Source: an uncultured Rhodospirillales bacterium
GTDB lineage: Bacteria > Pseudomonadota > Alphaproteobacteria > CAAGCB01 > CAG-977
Length of the DNA: 64,000 nucleotides
Reading direction: 5' to 3'
NCBI GenBank assembly: GCA_902777205.1
Contig: CACYSU010000009.1
Location: 1-64,000, forward strand
Positions 47,737 through 55,025 of this stretch are shown here, piece after piece. The first letter of the stretch is position 1. The number at the start of each line of letters is the position of its first letter. The position numbers were made by a program, and so were the translations under genes. The notes under the pieces were generated by a model, which saw nothing but the letters and a program-made list of their open reading frames with translations, ran no database searches and was not told the origin of the DNA.

Positions 47737-48611
47737 TTCAAACACTCCCGTTGGCGTTTTTTCATTTCGGCGCGGAACGGATCGGCCGCGTACGTTCCCA
47801 GAATCTTGACCTTTTGTGCGAAAAACGACAGCTCCGCCATCGCCCTTTTGAACCCGCCGGATTCCGCGCCGGCGGCGACATCCACCAAAAATCCGGCGGA
47901 CGTTAAAAACCTTTCGGGATCAACGTAGCTTTCCAGCCGCAAAAGGTCAACCCCGTTCGTCGCGAATCCGCCCAGACATTTATACAGGACGGCCGGTTCG
48001 TTTTTCACCCAGAAAATGAACGATGTTACCGCCGTTCGCGGATCGACGTTTTGCGCCGGCGCGGCCGACATCACCCAGAAACGGGTCGTGTTCACGGCCG
48101 AATCCTCGATGTCCGCCGCCAACACTTTCAACCCGTACAGCTCCGCCGCCGCGCGCGACGCGACCGCCGCCAGCGTCTTGTCCCTTTCGCGCGCGACCGT
48201 TTCGGCCGCCATCGCGGTGTTCGCCGCCGCCCGCGTTTCATAGCCGCCCCGTTTCAAAAACGACGCGCATTGCGACAGCGCCTGCGGATGCGACACGACC
48301 GTTTTCACATCGTCCAAGTCCGATTCGGGCGTCCCCAGCAGACAATGCCGGACGCGCAAGAAATGTTCCGCCGTGACAAACAGATCCGTGTCCCGCAGCA
48401 GCCGGTGCATATCCGCCACCCGCCCCGCCGCCGAATTTTCAACCGGCAGGACGGCGCAATCGACCTCGCCCGCTTCAACCGCCGCCAAAACGGCGTCGAA
48501 CGTCGCGTAAAACCGGATGTCCTTTTCGGGAAAGATTTCACGCGCGGCCAAATGCGAAAACGCCCCTTTGACGCCCTGACACCCCGCGCACCCCTGTTTT
48601 TTTTCGCTCAT
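47733..48611 (-). CDS. pheA: Prephenate dehydratase
   Basis: Cytosolic enzyme converting prephenate to phenylpyruvate in phenylalanine synthesis, 292 residues. The periplasmic-binding-like catalytic domain has GVKGAFSHLAAREIFP, DCAVLPVENSAAGRV, VVSHPQALSQC and the active-site NTTRFWVM. A C-terminal ACT domain (TSFIFWVKNEPAVLYKCLGG) would sense Phe; its ESRP-like block is altered to LRLESYV. An N-terminal CAGC adds a short Cys-rich patch. Start placed at ATG 48611. It heads the run with the OMP, terC and amidohydrolase genes. Confidence 0.92.
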   Translation of the reverse strand: MSEKKQGCAGCQGVKGAFSHLAAREIFPEKDIRFYATFDAVLAAVEAGEVDCAVLPVENSAAGRVADMHRLLRDTDLFVTAEHFLRVRHCLLGTPESDLDDVKTVVSHPQALSQCASFLKRGGYETRAAANTAMAAETVARERDKTLAAVASRAAAELYGLKVLAADIEDSAVNTTRFWVMSAAPAQNVDPRTAVTSFIFWVKNEPAVLYKCLGGFATNGVDLLRLESYVDPERFLTSAGFLVDVAAGAESGGFKRAMAELSFFAQKVKILGTYAADPFRAEMKKRQRECLK

Positions 48612-48664
48612 TTCCCGTCCGTTTCTTTCCTGTTTTTCCAAAAAAATATTTTTTGTCAAAAAAC

Positions 48665-48692
48665 TTGCAGTCCCTTTTTCATATGATATACT
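48665..48692 (+). promoter_or_regulatory. Promoter of HNH genes B-C
   Basis: TTGCAG at 48665-48670 and TATACT at 48687-48692, spacer 16 nt, preceded by an AT-rich stretch with TTTTTTGTCAAAAAAC. Confidence 0.6.
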
Positions 48693-48753
48693 CTTTTTAG
48701 GCACGGACAGGCAAGCAACTAATTGCCGGCAACAACAAACCTGAGGTTCATCC

Positions 48754-49425
48754 ATGGCAGACCTTAAACGGGAAAACGGACAAATTTTGCGGTCGGACGG
48801 CTATTTGCACGTCAAACGGCCGCCCCGCGAACGCAAATTGACGCCCAAAGAACCGTTGAGCTTTACCGATGCGCCGGAATCCTTTCTGGGGATGCCTTGC
48901 CGGACGATTGAATTCCGCGTTCCGTCCAAACAGGAACGCGCCGCGCGCAGAACACGGTTTGAAATGGAAAAGCGCGCCGCTTTCGTCAAATGGCTGGCGA
49001 ATACGCAACAGGACGCTTTGCGTAAGGCGGGCATTACCAAACGCCAGATCGAGGGGATGAAACACGGATTCACTCCGCACGGTTTCAACACACACCACAA
49101 AGTGCCGATTTTCGGCGGCGGAACGAACGATTTTTCAAATCTGGTTCTGATCCGGCGCGAACCTTATCACGATATGGTGCACTATCACCTGATCAACCCG
49201 CAGACGCGCGGGATGAAAGAGGGCGACGTGCGCAGCGTCGTCGTTCCCGATCCGCAATCGCCCGTTTACGTCCCCGCGCCGCAATACAAGTTTTTGGAAA
49301 AATGGGGAAAACAGGGGCGCAAAACTTACGGAAAGCGGAAAAACGTGACCCTGCAGGACGTGATGAAGGAAATCAAGCGCCGATCGGCCATGTGCCGCGC
49401 CGCCGGACAAGAAAAGGGACGCTGA
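48754..49425 (+). CDS. HNH nuclease-family protein B
   Basis: Protein of 223 residues, paralogue of HNH protein A. The HNH core reads GFNTHHKVPIFGGGTNDFSN and then YHDMVHYHLINPQ. Upstream it shares a charged region (TIEFRVPSKQERAARRTRF) and a helix pair leading into LRKAGITKRQIEGMKHG, the same layout as A, C and D. The C-terminus carries an extra basic tail. GAGG lies 5-8 nt before the ATG. It is followed after 2 nt by HNH protein C. No signal peptide or immunity gene adjoins. Confidence 0.75.
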   Translation: MADLKRENGQILRSDGYLHVKRPPRERKLTPKEPLSFTDAPESFLGMPCRTIEFRVPSKQERAARRTRFEMEKRAAFVKWLANTQQDALRKAGITKRQIEGMKHGFTPHGFNTHHKVPIFGGGTNDFSNLVLIRREPYHDMVHYHLINPQTRGMKEGDVRSVVVPDPQSPVYVPAPQYKFLEKWGKQGRKTYGKRKNVTLQDVMKEIKRRSAMCRAAGQEKGR

Positions 49426-49427
49426 AA

Positions 49428-50018
49428 ATGACCGATTTGGCCATATGCAAACCGACCAAGGCGGAAAAGGAAGCCCGCCGCGCCGAACGCGCCGCGCAAC
49501 AGGCGATCGAACGTCAGAAACGAATCGATGCACTGCCCGATTCCGTTCATGGCGTCCCCATGGTCGAAATGGAATACACCGCCGCCGGAACCAAGAAAAT
49601 CAAGGAAATGCGCCGTTCTTTCACCCCGCAGCGCAAGGCGTTTTTGAAACATCTGGCGCAGACGCAGGCGCCCGTGTTAAAGGCGTTGGGGATGTCGGAT
49701 AATATGATCGCCGGCATGGCGAAAGGGTGCGCGCCGAACGGATACAACGTTCACCACAAACGGCCTTTGGGCGGCGGCGGAAAAAACGAGTTTTCCAACT
49801 TCATCCTGATTAAAAACGATCCCTACCACACTGATTTTCACAAAGTGTCCGACGTGCAAATCTGCAAAATGCAGCCGGGGGAAACGAAAACCGTCAAAAT
49901 CCCCTATCCCGAAGGCAGCATTTTCATTCCGCCGGCCGACCGCGAACGCGTCAAAGCCGCGTTGAACCAAAACGCCGCCGCGGCCGCCGTTTTGCAAAAA
50001 ATGCAAAAAGCGCGATAA
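49428..50018 (+). CDS. HNH nuclease-family protein C
   Basis: Protein of 196 residues, co-transcribed with B. The core is GYNVHHKRPLGGGGKNEFSN with later YHTDFHKVSD, keeping His-His, Asn and His-x3-His. A strongly charged N-terminal helix (KAEKEARRAERAAQQAIERQ) replaces the N-terminus of the others. MQPGETKTVKIPYPEGS matches the post-HNH strand also present in D. Start placed at ATG 49428, with AGGGA upstream. Role unknown. Confidence 0.75.
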   Translation: MTDLAICKPTKAEKEARRAERAAQQAIERQKRIDALPDSVHGVPMVEMEYTAAGTKKIKEMRRSFTPQRKAFLKHLAQTQAPVLKALGMSDNMIAGMAKGCAPNGYNVHHKRPLGGGGKNEFSNFILIKNDPYHTDFHKVSDVQICKMQPGETKTVKIPYPEGSIFIPPADRERVKAALNQNAAAAAVLQKMQKAR

Positions 50019-50093
50019 AAAAAATAGACAAAAAATTCTTTTTGTGGCAATATCCTTTTTAAAGAGATTCTTTGATTGAAAAGGATGATTGCC

Positions 50094-50678
50094 ATGGTTG
50101 CCGAAGACCGCTACGTTCACACAAAACGCGCGAAAAAGAACAGATCCGGAAAAGCGGGCAAAGCCCCGAAAACGCAGACACAGCTGGACGCCGCGCGCGG
50201 CAAGTTCGACTTTACCGAAATCAACGGTTTCAAATTGAAAGAAGTTGAATGGACCGTTCCCGACAAACAGACGCGCAAACGGCGCCGCCGCGCGTTCAAC
50301 GCCGTGCGCGAAGAATTTTTGAAACACATCGGAAAAACGCAGGAACCGGCCTTGCGCGATTTGGGATTGACGGACAAACAGATCGACCAGATCAAAAAAG
50401 GCCACGCCCCCGTCGGATACAACGTCCACCACAAACTGCCGATTCACGGCGGCGGCCAGAACGTTTTTGAAAACCTGATCCTGATGCCGATCAAACCGCA
50501 CGACGAATTGCACCACAAGGTCATGGATCCGCAGGTCGCGCAAATGCAGACGGGTGAATCTAAAAAAGTGATGATCCCGTGGACGGACGACATGGTTTAC
50601 GTCAGTCCGGAACGCAAAAAAGCGTTGCCGCAAAAATCGTTCCTGATGGCCAAAGCCGCCGATCGAACCGGACGATAA
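50094..50678 (+). CDS. HNH nuclease-family protein D
   Basis: Protein of 194 residues, closest to protein A: both have F-x-x-NGFKLKEVEW/F, GYNVHHKLPIHGGG-N, HDELHH-V-DPQ and a C-terminal PW-DDMV strand. The N-terminus is very basic (YVHTKRAKKNRSGKAGKAPK), suitable for DNA binding. It has its own promoter-like region (TAGACA, 17 nt, CAATAT) and a strong terminator, so it is a separate unit. ATG 50094 is preferred over 50085 from AAGG spacing. Confidence 0.75.
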   Translation: MVAEDRYVHTKRAKKNRSGKAGKAPKTQTQLDAARGKFDFTEINGFKLKEVEWTVPDKQTRKRRRRAFNAVREEFLKHIGKTQEPALRDLGLTDKQIDQIKKGHAPVGYNVHHKLPIHGGGQNVFENLILMPIKPHDELHHKVMDPQVAQMQTGESKKVMIPWTDDMVYVSPERKKALPQKSFLMAKAADRTGR

Positions 50679-50689
50679 ACCTTTCAAAA

Positions 50690-50712
50690 ACCTCCGCACC
50701 GCGGAGGTTTTT
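50690..50712 (+). terminator. Rho-independent terminator after HNH gene D
   Basis: ACCTCCGC (50690-50697) pairs with GCGGAGGT (50701-50708) across a 3-nt loop, followed by TTTT. Confidence 0.88.
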
Positions 50713-50735
50713 CATATCAGGGACAGATAAAAAAT

Positions 50736-50763
50736 TTGACTGCCTTAAAAGAAACCGTATCAT
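50736..50763 (+). promoter_or_regulatory. Promoter of the AlbA_2/HATPase gene
   Basis: TTGACT at 50736-50741 and TATCAT at 50758-50763, spacer 16 nt, 36 nt before the start codon. Confidence 0.6.
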
Positions 50764-50799
50764 ATTAAATATTGTTGTCATTTATTCAGAGTGCATTTT

Positions 50800-52358
50800 A
50801 TGCAAGAACACATTAAACATCTTTTGGAACAAGGCGAAGGGCTGAAAGTAGAATTTAAAACAGCATCCGGCGGAGTTCCCAAAAACCTTTACGAAACCGT
50901 ATGCGCTTTTTCCAATACCGACGGCGGGGAAATATTGTTGGACGTGACCGACGCCGGTGAAATTCAAGGCATCGAAAAGACTCTTGCGACACAATATAAA
51001 AAAACTTCGTCACAACAATTAACGACGGAGCAAAAATCAATCCTCCGCTTTATTTATCAATAGAGAACATTGAAGTTGACGGAAAACAAATTTTATACAT
51101 CAACGTTCCGCAAAGCTCTCAAGTACACCGGTGCAACGCGCGAATTTTCGTCCGAAACGAAGACGGCGATTTTGATATAACGCATCAACAGAGTAATGTG
51201 GCCGATTTGTACCTGAGAAAACAGTCCACCTATTCCGAAGGAACGATTTACAAAGGCGTTGATTTATCAGATTTACGGGCGGATTTGATTGCCAAATCCA
51301 GAAAACCGGCCGCTCTTCAGCAACCCGACCACAGCTGGGCGTCGCCGGATGATTTTGAACTGCTGAAAAGCGCCGGTTTGTATAAAAAAGATTATAAATC
51401 CGGAGAAGAAGGCATCACAATGGCAGGCGTCCTTTTGTTTGGAAAGGACGATGTCATTTCTTCCATTTTACCGCATTTCAAAACAGACTTGATCATCCGC
51501 GTCAAAGATTCTTTACGTTATGACGATCGGGATGATGTCCGGACAAACTTGATTGACAGCTACGATAGAATCATGAATTTTGTGAAAAAACATCTGCCTG
51601 ATCCATTCTTCCTGAATGGAACAAACCGGCTTAATATTCGGGATGTCATTTTTCGTGAAATAGCCTCCAATATGTTAATACATAGGGAATATACAAATCA
51701 CTTTCCCGCAAAGCTTGTTATCGAAAAGAACAGAATCTTTACCGAAAACGGCAATAAACCCTACATTCACGGAAATATCAATCCGTCCGACAGCACTCCT
51801 TATCCGAAAAATCCGACCATAGCTAAATTTTTCAGAGAAATCGGGCGGGCTGAAGAGTTAGGTTCCGGCGTCAGAAATATCACCAAATACGCCCAAGCTT
51901 ACGCCGGATCTCAGCCCATACTAACAGACAAAGATATTTTCCGTTTGGATTGGGTCGTCAACTTGTTTGATGAGGATATCCCGCCCGCCAACGACCGCAT
52001 GGCAGATCACGGCTTCACTGTTCCCGCCGTTGCGAACGATCAAGCCAGTGATCAAGCTGCCAGCAAAAGTGATCAAGTTGCTAGCAGAAGTGATCAAGCT
52101 GGTGATCAAGTTGCTAGCAGAAGTGATCAAGCTGATAAGCAAGCTGCTAGCGCAAATGATTGGATCGTCGATTTTTGCGCCGTTCCGCGTTCGTTGACGG
52201 AAATCATGAAACAAACAAAATACACGGCGCGCGTTTATTTTAAGAAGACGGTCTTGCAGCCGCTGATCGACCGCGGCGTCATCGCGCCCGTGTTTGCGGA
52301 CAGGCCGAATCATCCGAAACAAAAATACGTCGCGGCCGGACGCGGAAAAAGCTCTTGA
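50800..52358 (+). pseudogene. AlbA_2 / HATPase_c_4 transcriptional regulator, frameshifted at an A7 tract
   Basis: Two reading frames together make one AlbA_2-domain regulator. The first (50800 to about 51004) encodes the AlbA_2 start (EGLKVEFKTASGGVPKNLYE, then FSNTDGGEILLDV). After seven A (50998-51004) the homologous sequence continues in the -1 frame (KKNFVTTINDGAKINPPLYL, then IENIEVDGKQILYINVPQSS) and stays open to 52358. The rest has the HATPase_c_4-like DVIFREIASNMLIHREYTNH and GRAEELGSGVRNITKYAQAY, a DQ-rich linker and a C-terminal winged helix. One more A would restore a single frame, so this may be a mutation, a sequencing error, slippage or phase variation. Base composition is more AT-rich than the neighbours. 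Confidence 0.75.
52071..52136 (+). repeat. 33-bp tandem repeat in the regulator linker
   Basis: Two adjacent 33-nt units (52071-52103 and 52104-52136) differ at one base. They encode DQVASRSDQAG/D. Degenerate copies of GATCAAG flank them (52038-52070 and after 52136). Repetitive DQ linkers are known in this regulator family. Confidence 0.8.
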
Positions 52359-52415
52359 CTTAAAGTCGTGTTTAACAATTATCCTTGTCCGAAACGAAAA
52401 CAAGGAGTGTTGATT

Positions 52416-52952
52416 ATGGCTAAAAAAGTTTTGGTTTTGGCTGGCAGTTTCCGCAAAAAAGGCAATTCCGACCTGTTGTGCGACGCGTTTATCGACGGGG
52501 CGCGGTCGGCCGGTCATTCGGCGGAAAAAATCTATGTCAACGACAAGAAAATCGGGTTTTGCCGCGGGTGCGGCGTTTGCAACGAAACGCACAAATGCGT
52601 TCAAAACGACGATATGCCCGAAATCATGGAAAAGATGATCGAAGCGGACGTGATCGTCATGGCGACGCCGGTGTATTTTTACGCCATGAACGGGCAGATG
52701 AAAACCCTGATCGACCGATGTGTCCCCCGTTACACCGAAATGACGGGCAAGGATTTTTATTTCATTGTCGCCGCCGCCGACGAAGACCACGCCGCGATGG
52801 AAAAGACGCTGGCCGGTTTCCGCGGTTTTCTGGAATGTTTGGACGATTCGCATGAAAAAGGCGTGATTTACGGCACGGGCGCGTGGAAAATCGGCGACAT
52901 CAAGGGCAAACCCGCCCTGACGGACGCTTTCAACGCCGGAAAAAACATCTGA
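52416..52952 (+). CDS. NADPH-dependent FMN reductase / iron-sulfur-flavoprotein-like
   Basis: Cytosolic flavodoxin-fold protein of 178 residues. The FMN phosphate loop is LAGSFRKKGNSDLLCDAF. A compact Cys motif follows (FCRGCGVCNETHKC), like that of NAD(P)H-dependent iron-sulfur flavoproteins of anaerobes, and TPVYFYAMNGQMKTLIDR closes the flavin site. It probably reduces quinones, oxygen species or other small acceptors. AAGGAG lies 8-9 nt before the ATG at 52416. Confidence 0.88.
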   Translation: MAKKVLVLAGSFRKKGNSDLLCDAFIDGARSAGHSAEKIYVNDKKIGFCRGCGVCNETHKCVQNDDMPEIMEKMIEADVIVMATPVYFYAMNGQMKTLIDRCVPRYTEMTGKDFYFIVAAADEDHAAMEKTLAGFRGFLECLDDSHEKGVIYGTGAWKIGDIKGKPALTDAFNAGKNI

Positions 52953-53030
52953 CGAATCGAATCGGCGTTTCTTATTATCGTTATTTTTCAAACAATTACG
53001 GAAACGCCGGCTCACCCCTTTCTATTTTGC

Positions 53031-53059
53031 TTGCAAAAACGGCGGAAATGTGGGATATT
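53031..53059 (+). promoter_or_regulatory. Promoter of tRNA-like gene copy 1
   Basis: TTGCAA (53031-53036), 17-nt spacer, GATATT (53054-53059). Both hexamers and the spacing are conserved in copy 2. Confidence 0.6.
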
Positions 53060-53080
53060 AAAAGTATGAGGTGAGATTAT

Positions 53081-53152
53081 CTTCAGGTAGCTTAAGGTAA
53101 AGCAATTCTCTCTCAAAGAATAGATACGGCAGCAAATCCGTCCTGAAGACCA
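53081..53152 (+). tRNA. tRNA-like gene copy 1 (anticodon-position CTC, no T-Psi-C loop)
   Basis: Folds as a cloverleaf: acceptor CTTCAGG/CCTGAAG (7 bp); TA at positions 8-9; D stem GCTT/AAGC with loop AAGGTA (A14, GG, A21); A26; anticodon stem ATTCT/AGAAT with 7-nt loop CTCTCAA (U33, anticodon-position CTC at 53112-53114); variable AGAT; T arm ACGG/CCGT with loop CAGCAAAT; discriminator A then CCA. The T54-T55 of TTC is replaced by CAG, the D loop is short and the total is 72 nt. As a standard tRNA it would read GAG (Glu), but the missing T-Psi-C loop makes ordinary elongator function doubtful. Alternatives are a degenerate tRNA, a non-translational tRNA or a tRNA-like sRNA. Confidence 0.6.
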
Positions 53153-53159
53153 ATTTAAA

Positions 53160-53186
53160 GCCGGAGGTTTTTCCTCCGGCTTTTTC
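53160..53186 (+). terminator. Terminator of tRNA-like copy 1
   Basis: GCCGGAGG (53160-53167) with CCTCCGGC (53173-53180), loop TTTTT, then TTTTTC. Compared with copy 2 the innermost pair is G-C here and A-T there, a compensatory change. Confidence 0.9.
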
Positions 53187-53235
53187 TTTTCAATCAAACA
53201 CCGGACGGCGCATCATATCCGCCGCCGCGCATTAT
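53187..53235 (-). pseudogene. Remnant of the 3' end of a secreted-protein gene
   Basis: On the minus strand GAT ATG ATG CGC CGT CCG GTG and TTT GAT TGA reads DMMRRPVFD-stop. This aligns with the last codons (DMTYRLMFD-stop) of the gene at 53478-54263. The match shows that the duplicated unit once included the end of that gene. A stop codon interrupts the frame just upstream. Confidence 0.6.
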
Positions 53236-53317
53236 CTGGTTTTTCAAATGTTTTCAATTTATAACACTGTTTTTTCAAACGGATTCAAAAAAGGTGTGTC
53301 AATCGTCACATTCACAC

Positions 53318-53346
53318 TTGCAAAAACGGCGGGAATGTAGGATATT
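53318..53346 (+). promoter_or_regulatory. Promoter of tRNA-like gene copy 2
   Basis: TTGCAA (53318-53323), 17-nt spacer, GATATT (53341-53346), the same as copy 1. Confidence 0.6.
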
Positions 53347-53367
53347 AAAGGTATGGGATGAGATTAT

Positions 53368-53439
53368 CTTCAGGTAGCTTAAGGTAAAGCAATTCTCTCT
53401 CAAAGAATAGATACGGCAGCAAATCCGTCCTGAAGACCA
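53368..53439 (+). tRNA. tRNA-like gene copy 2 (identical body)
   Basis: All 72 nt are identical to copy 1, with the anticodon-position CTC at 53399-53401 and CCA at 53437-53439. Flanking sequence has diverged, which suggests either selection on the RNA or recent gene conversion limited to the body. Confidence 0.6.
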
Positions 53440-53447
53440 ATTTTAAA

Positions 53448-53474
53448 GCCGGAGATTTTTTCTCCGGCTTTTTC
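53448..53474 (+). terminator. Terminator of tRNA-like copy 2
   Basis: GCCGGAGA (53448-53455) with TCTCCGGC (53461-53468), then TTTTTC. It lies 4 nt from the stop of the convergent secreted-protein gene and may serve both. Confidence 0.9.
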
Positions 53475-53477
53475 TTT

Positions 53478-54263
53478 TCAATCAAACATCAGGCGGTACG
53501 TCATATCCGCAGGCTGCCGATCATCGGCCGGACGGTCTTTCCACAGCTTGATCGTCAACGACGCGGGCGCACCGGTCAAATCGAAATGATACCCCCGTTC
53601 ATAGGGCGAATAGTTGTTGCATCCGCCCGCTTTGCCGCACGATCCCCCGCGGTGGTAAAATCCCGCCGTACCGATGACGCGCGTGGACAGATTTGATCCG
53701 TCTTTAAAGCGGATATTGGCAACCGACGACGCAAAAACATAATGGTATCCCAAATCGCGCGCATTCGCGTCAGCCAGAACAATCGTGCTGTAATACCCGT
53801 TCTTCCTGTAAAAGGACGTGATGTCGATTCGCGCCGTTATGGTTTGCCCGCGCGCGTCATAATCGACACTGTACGGCGCCAGATAATCAACCGGCGAGCA
53901 ATATCCGCCCTTGTGCTTGAAACCGAACGACGGGATGATGACGTAAAACAGCAGTTCGGGGTTCAGGATGGCCAAGCTTTCACGCGACGCGCCCGCGCCG
54001 ATGTCGGGGGAACGATCGGTACCGTTGCACGAAACTTCATACGCGCCGATCCACGGCGCACCGTCGTCGATTTGAAAAACGTCGGACGACGGCGTGTAAT
54101 CCGCGTTGCCGAACACGATCGAACGGCGGACGGCGTCCGTTCTTTTTTGCAAAACCGCGCTTTTGCTCAATCCGGAAAAGGGTTGCATATCGTGCAAAAA
54201 CACGGTGCGCGCTTCGGCCGGAAAAACCGCCAGCATCAAAATGAAAAACAGTTTAAACATCAT
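53478..54263 (-). CDS. Secreted protein of unknown function
   Basis: Exported protein of about 261 residues with a signal peptide (FKLFFILMLAVFPAEARTV). The mature chain is rich in Tyr, Ser and Gly with four Cys, two near each other (GGSCGKAGGCNNYS), and looks beta-rich (TITARIDITSFYRKNGYYST, FHFDLTG-like end). No catalytic motif is recognised. The start is uncertain: ATG 54263 or 54260 follow GGGGG closely, and GTG 54293 is a longer option. Its 3' end borders the tRNA-like repeat and was partly duplicated with it. Confidence 0.65.
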   Translation of the reverse strand: MMFKLFFILMLAVFPAEARTVFLHDMQPFSGLSKSAVLQKRTDAVRRSIVFGNADYTPSSDVFQIDDGAPWIGAYEVSCNGTDRSPDIGAGASRESLAILNPELLFYVIIPSFGFKHKGGYCSPVDYLAPYSVDYDARGQTITARIDITSFYRKNGYYSTIVLADANARDLGYHYVFASSVANIRFKDGSNLSTRVIGTAGFYHRGGSCGKAGGCNNYSPYERGYHFDLTGAPASLTIKLWKDRPADDRQPADMTYRLMFD

Positions 54264-54321
54264 CCCCCGCTTGCTTTTGATTATTGTGGTCACACCGCCG
54301 CTTTGCTGTCAAGAAAAAGCG

Positions 54322-54349
54322 AAAAGCCGGCGTTTGAACACCGGCTTTT
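54322..54349. terminator. Bidirectional rho-independent terminator after rubrerythrin
   Basis: AAAAGCCGG (54322-54330) and CCGGCTTTT (54341-54349), a 9-bp stem with a 10-nt loop and T or A runs on both sides. Confidence 0.85.
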
Positions 54350-54363
54350 GTTTTATGAAAGTA

Positions 54364-54897
54364 TCAATAATTTTCGGCGCGAACTTCAAAATAGCTTTGC
54401 GGATGGGCGCAGACGGGACAGATGTCGGGAGCTTTCCTGCCCATGACCAGATGACCGCAGTTGCGGCATTCCCACATGGTTTCTTCGGATTTTTCAAAAA
54501 CCCTCTTCATTTCGACGTTTTTCAGCAAAGCGCGATAGCGTTCCTCGTGCGATTTTTCGATCAGCGCGACGGCACGGAACTGGGCGGCCAGCTGAGTGAA
54601 CCCCTCTTCTTCGGCTTCTTTGGCGAACGTGGCGTACATATCCGTCCATTCATAGTTTTCACCCGCGGCGGCGGCGGCAAGATTGCGCGCGGTATCGCCC
54701 AATTCGCCCAAAGCCTTGAACCACAGTTTGGCGTGTTCCTTTTCGTTTTCGGCCGTTTTGGTAAACAAAGCCGCGATCTGTTCATACCCTTCCTTTTTCG
54801 CGACACCGGCAAAATAGGTGTATTTGTTGCGCGCCTGCGATTCGCCCGCAAAAGCGGTCATCAGGTTCTTTTCGGTTTTGCTGCCTTTCAATTCCAT
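54364..54897 (-). CDS. Rubrerythrin
   Basis: Cytosolic non-haem di-iron peroxidase of 177 residues used by anaerobes and microaerophiles against H2O2. The four-helix domain carries ExxH-type ligands ([48 protein letters not shown]). The C-terminal rubredoxin-like centre is [10 protein letters not shown] with [11 protein letters not shown]. The start at 54897 has CAGGAG upstream. Divergent from the C_GCAxxG_C_C gene across a 128-bp region with a promoter on each strand. Confidence 0.95.
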   Translation of the reverse strand: MELKGSKTEKNLMTAFAGESQARNKYTYFAGVAKKEGYEQIAALFTKTAENEKEHAKLWFKALGELGDTARNLAAAAAGENYEWTDMYATFAKEAEEEGFTQLAAQFRAVALIEKSHEERYRALLKNVEMKRVFEKSEETMWECRNCGHLVMGRKAPDICPVCAHPQSYFEVRAENY

Positions 54898-54931
54898 ATT
54901 TTTTCTCCTGTTAAATAAAGTGTTTTTAATT

Positions 54932-54959
54932 ACTCTACACGCTTTGCGGAAAAAATCAA
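54932..54959 (-). promoter_or_regulatory. Promoter of rubrerythrin gene
   Basis: On the minus strand TTGATT (54959-54954) and TAGAGT (54937-54932), spacer 16 nt. Confidence 0.45.
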
Positions 54960-54967
54960 GCAAAGGA

Positions 54968-54996
54968 TTGCGACCGCTATGTGAAAGAGCTATACT
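54968..54996 (+). promoter_or_regulatory. Promoter of the C_GCAxxG_C_C gene
   Basis: TTGCGA (54968-54973) and TATACT (54991-54996), spacer 17 nt, 30 nt before the start codon. Confidence 0.6.
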
Positions 54997-55025
54997 GGCC
55001 GCGGATTTTCAAAGGAGATTTCACC

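Larger units (their letters stand above)
52953..53477 (+). repeat. Gene-free 525-bp stretch holding two 287-bp-spaced copies of a tRNA-like transcription unit
   Basis: Copy 1 runs from about 53031 to 53230 and copy 2 from about 53318 into the 3' end of the gene at 53478. Each has a promoter, a 72-nt tRNA-like body and a terminator. The bodies are identical. The 50-nt 5' flanks differ at five positions, all transitions. Sequence after the terminators is also similar and includes the last codons of the downstream gene. Confidence 0.85.

Noticed and set aside
48754-50678. Prophage or homing-element cargo explanation for the HNH genes
   Set aside because: No integrase, terminase, capsid, group I intron or intein features were seen in the window, so this could not be supported.
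50998-51004. Classic programmed -1 frameshift site
   Set aside because: The zero-frame codons are AAA AAA preceded by T, not the A AAA AAG type heptamer, and I saw no strong downstream stem. Slippage at the A7 run is kept only as a possibility.
53031-53474. CRISPR array or insertion-sequence ends
   Set aside because: There are only two copies with 287-bp spacing, each with promoter, cloverleaf and terminator, and no spacers, Cas genes or transposase.
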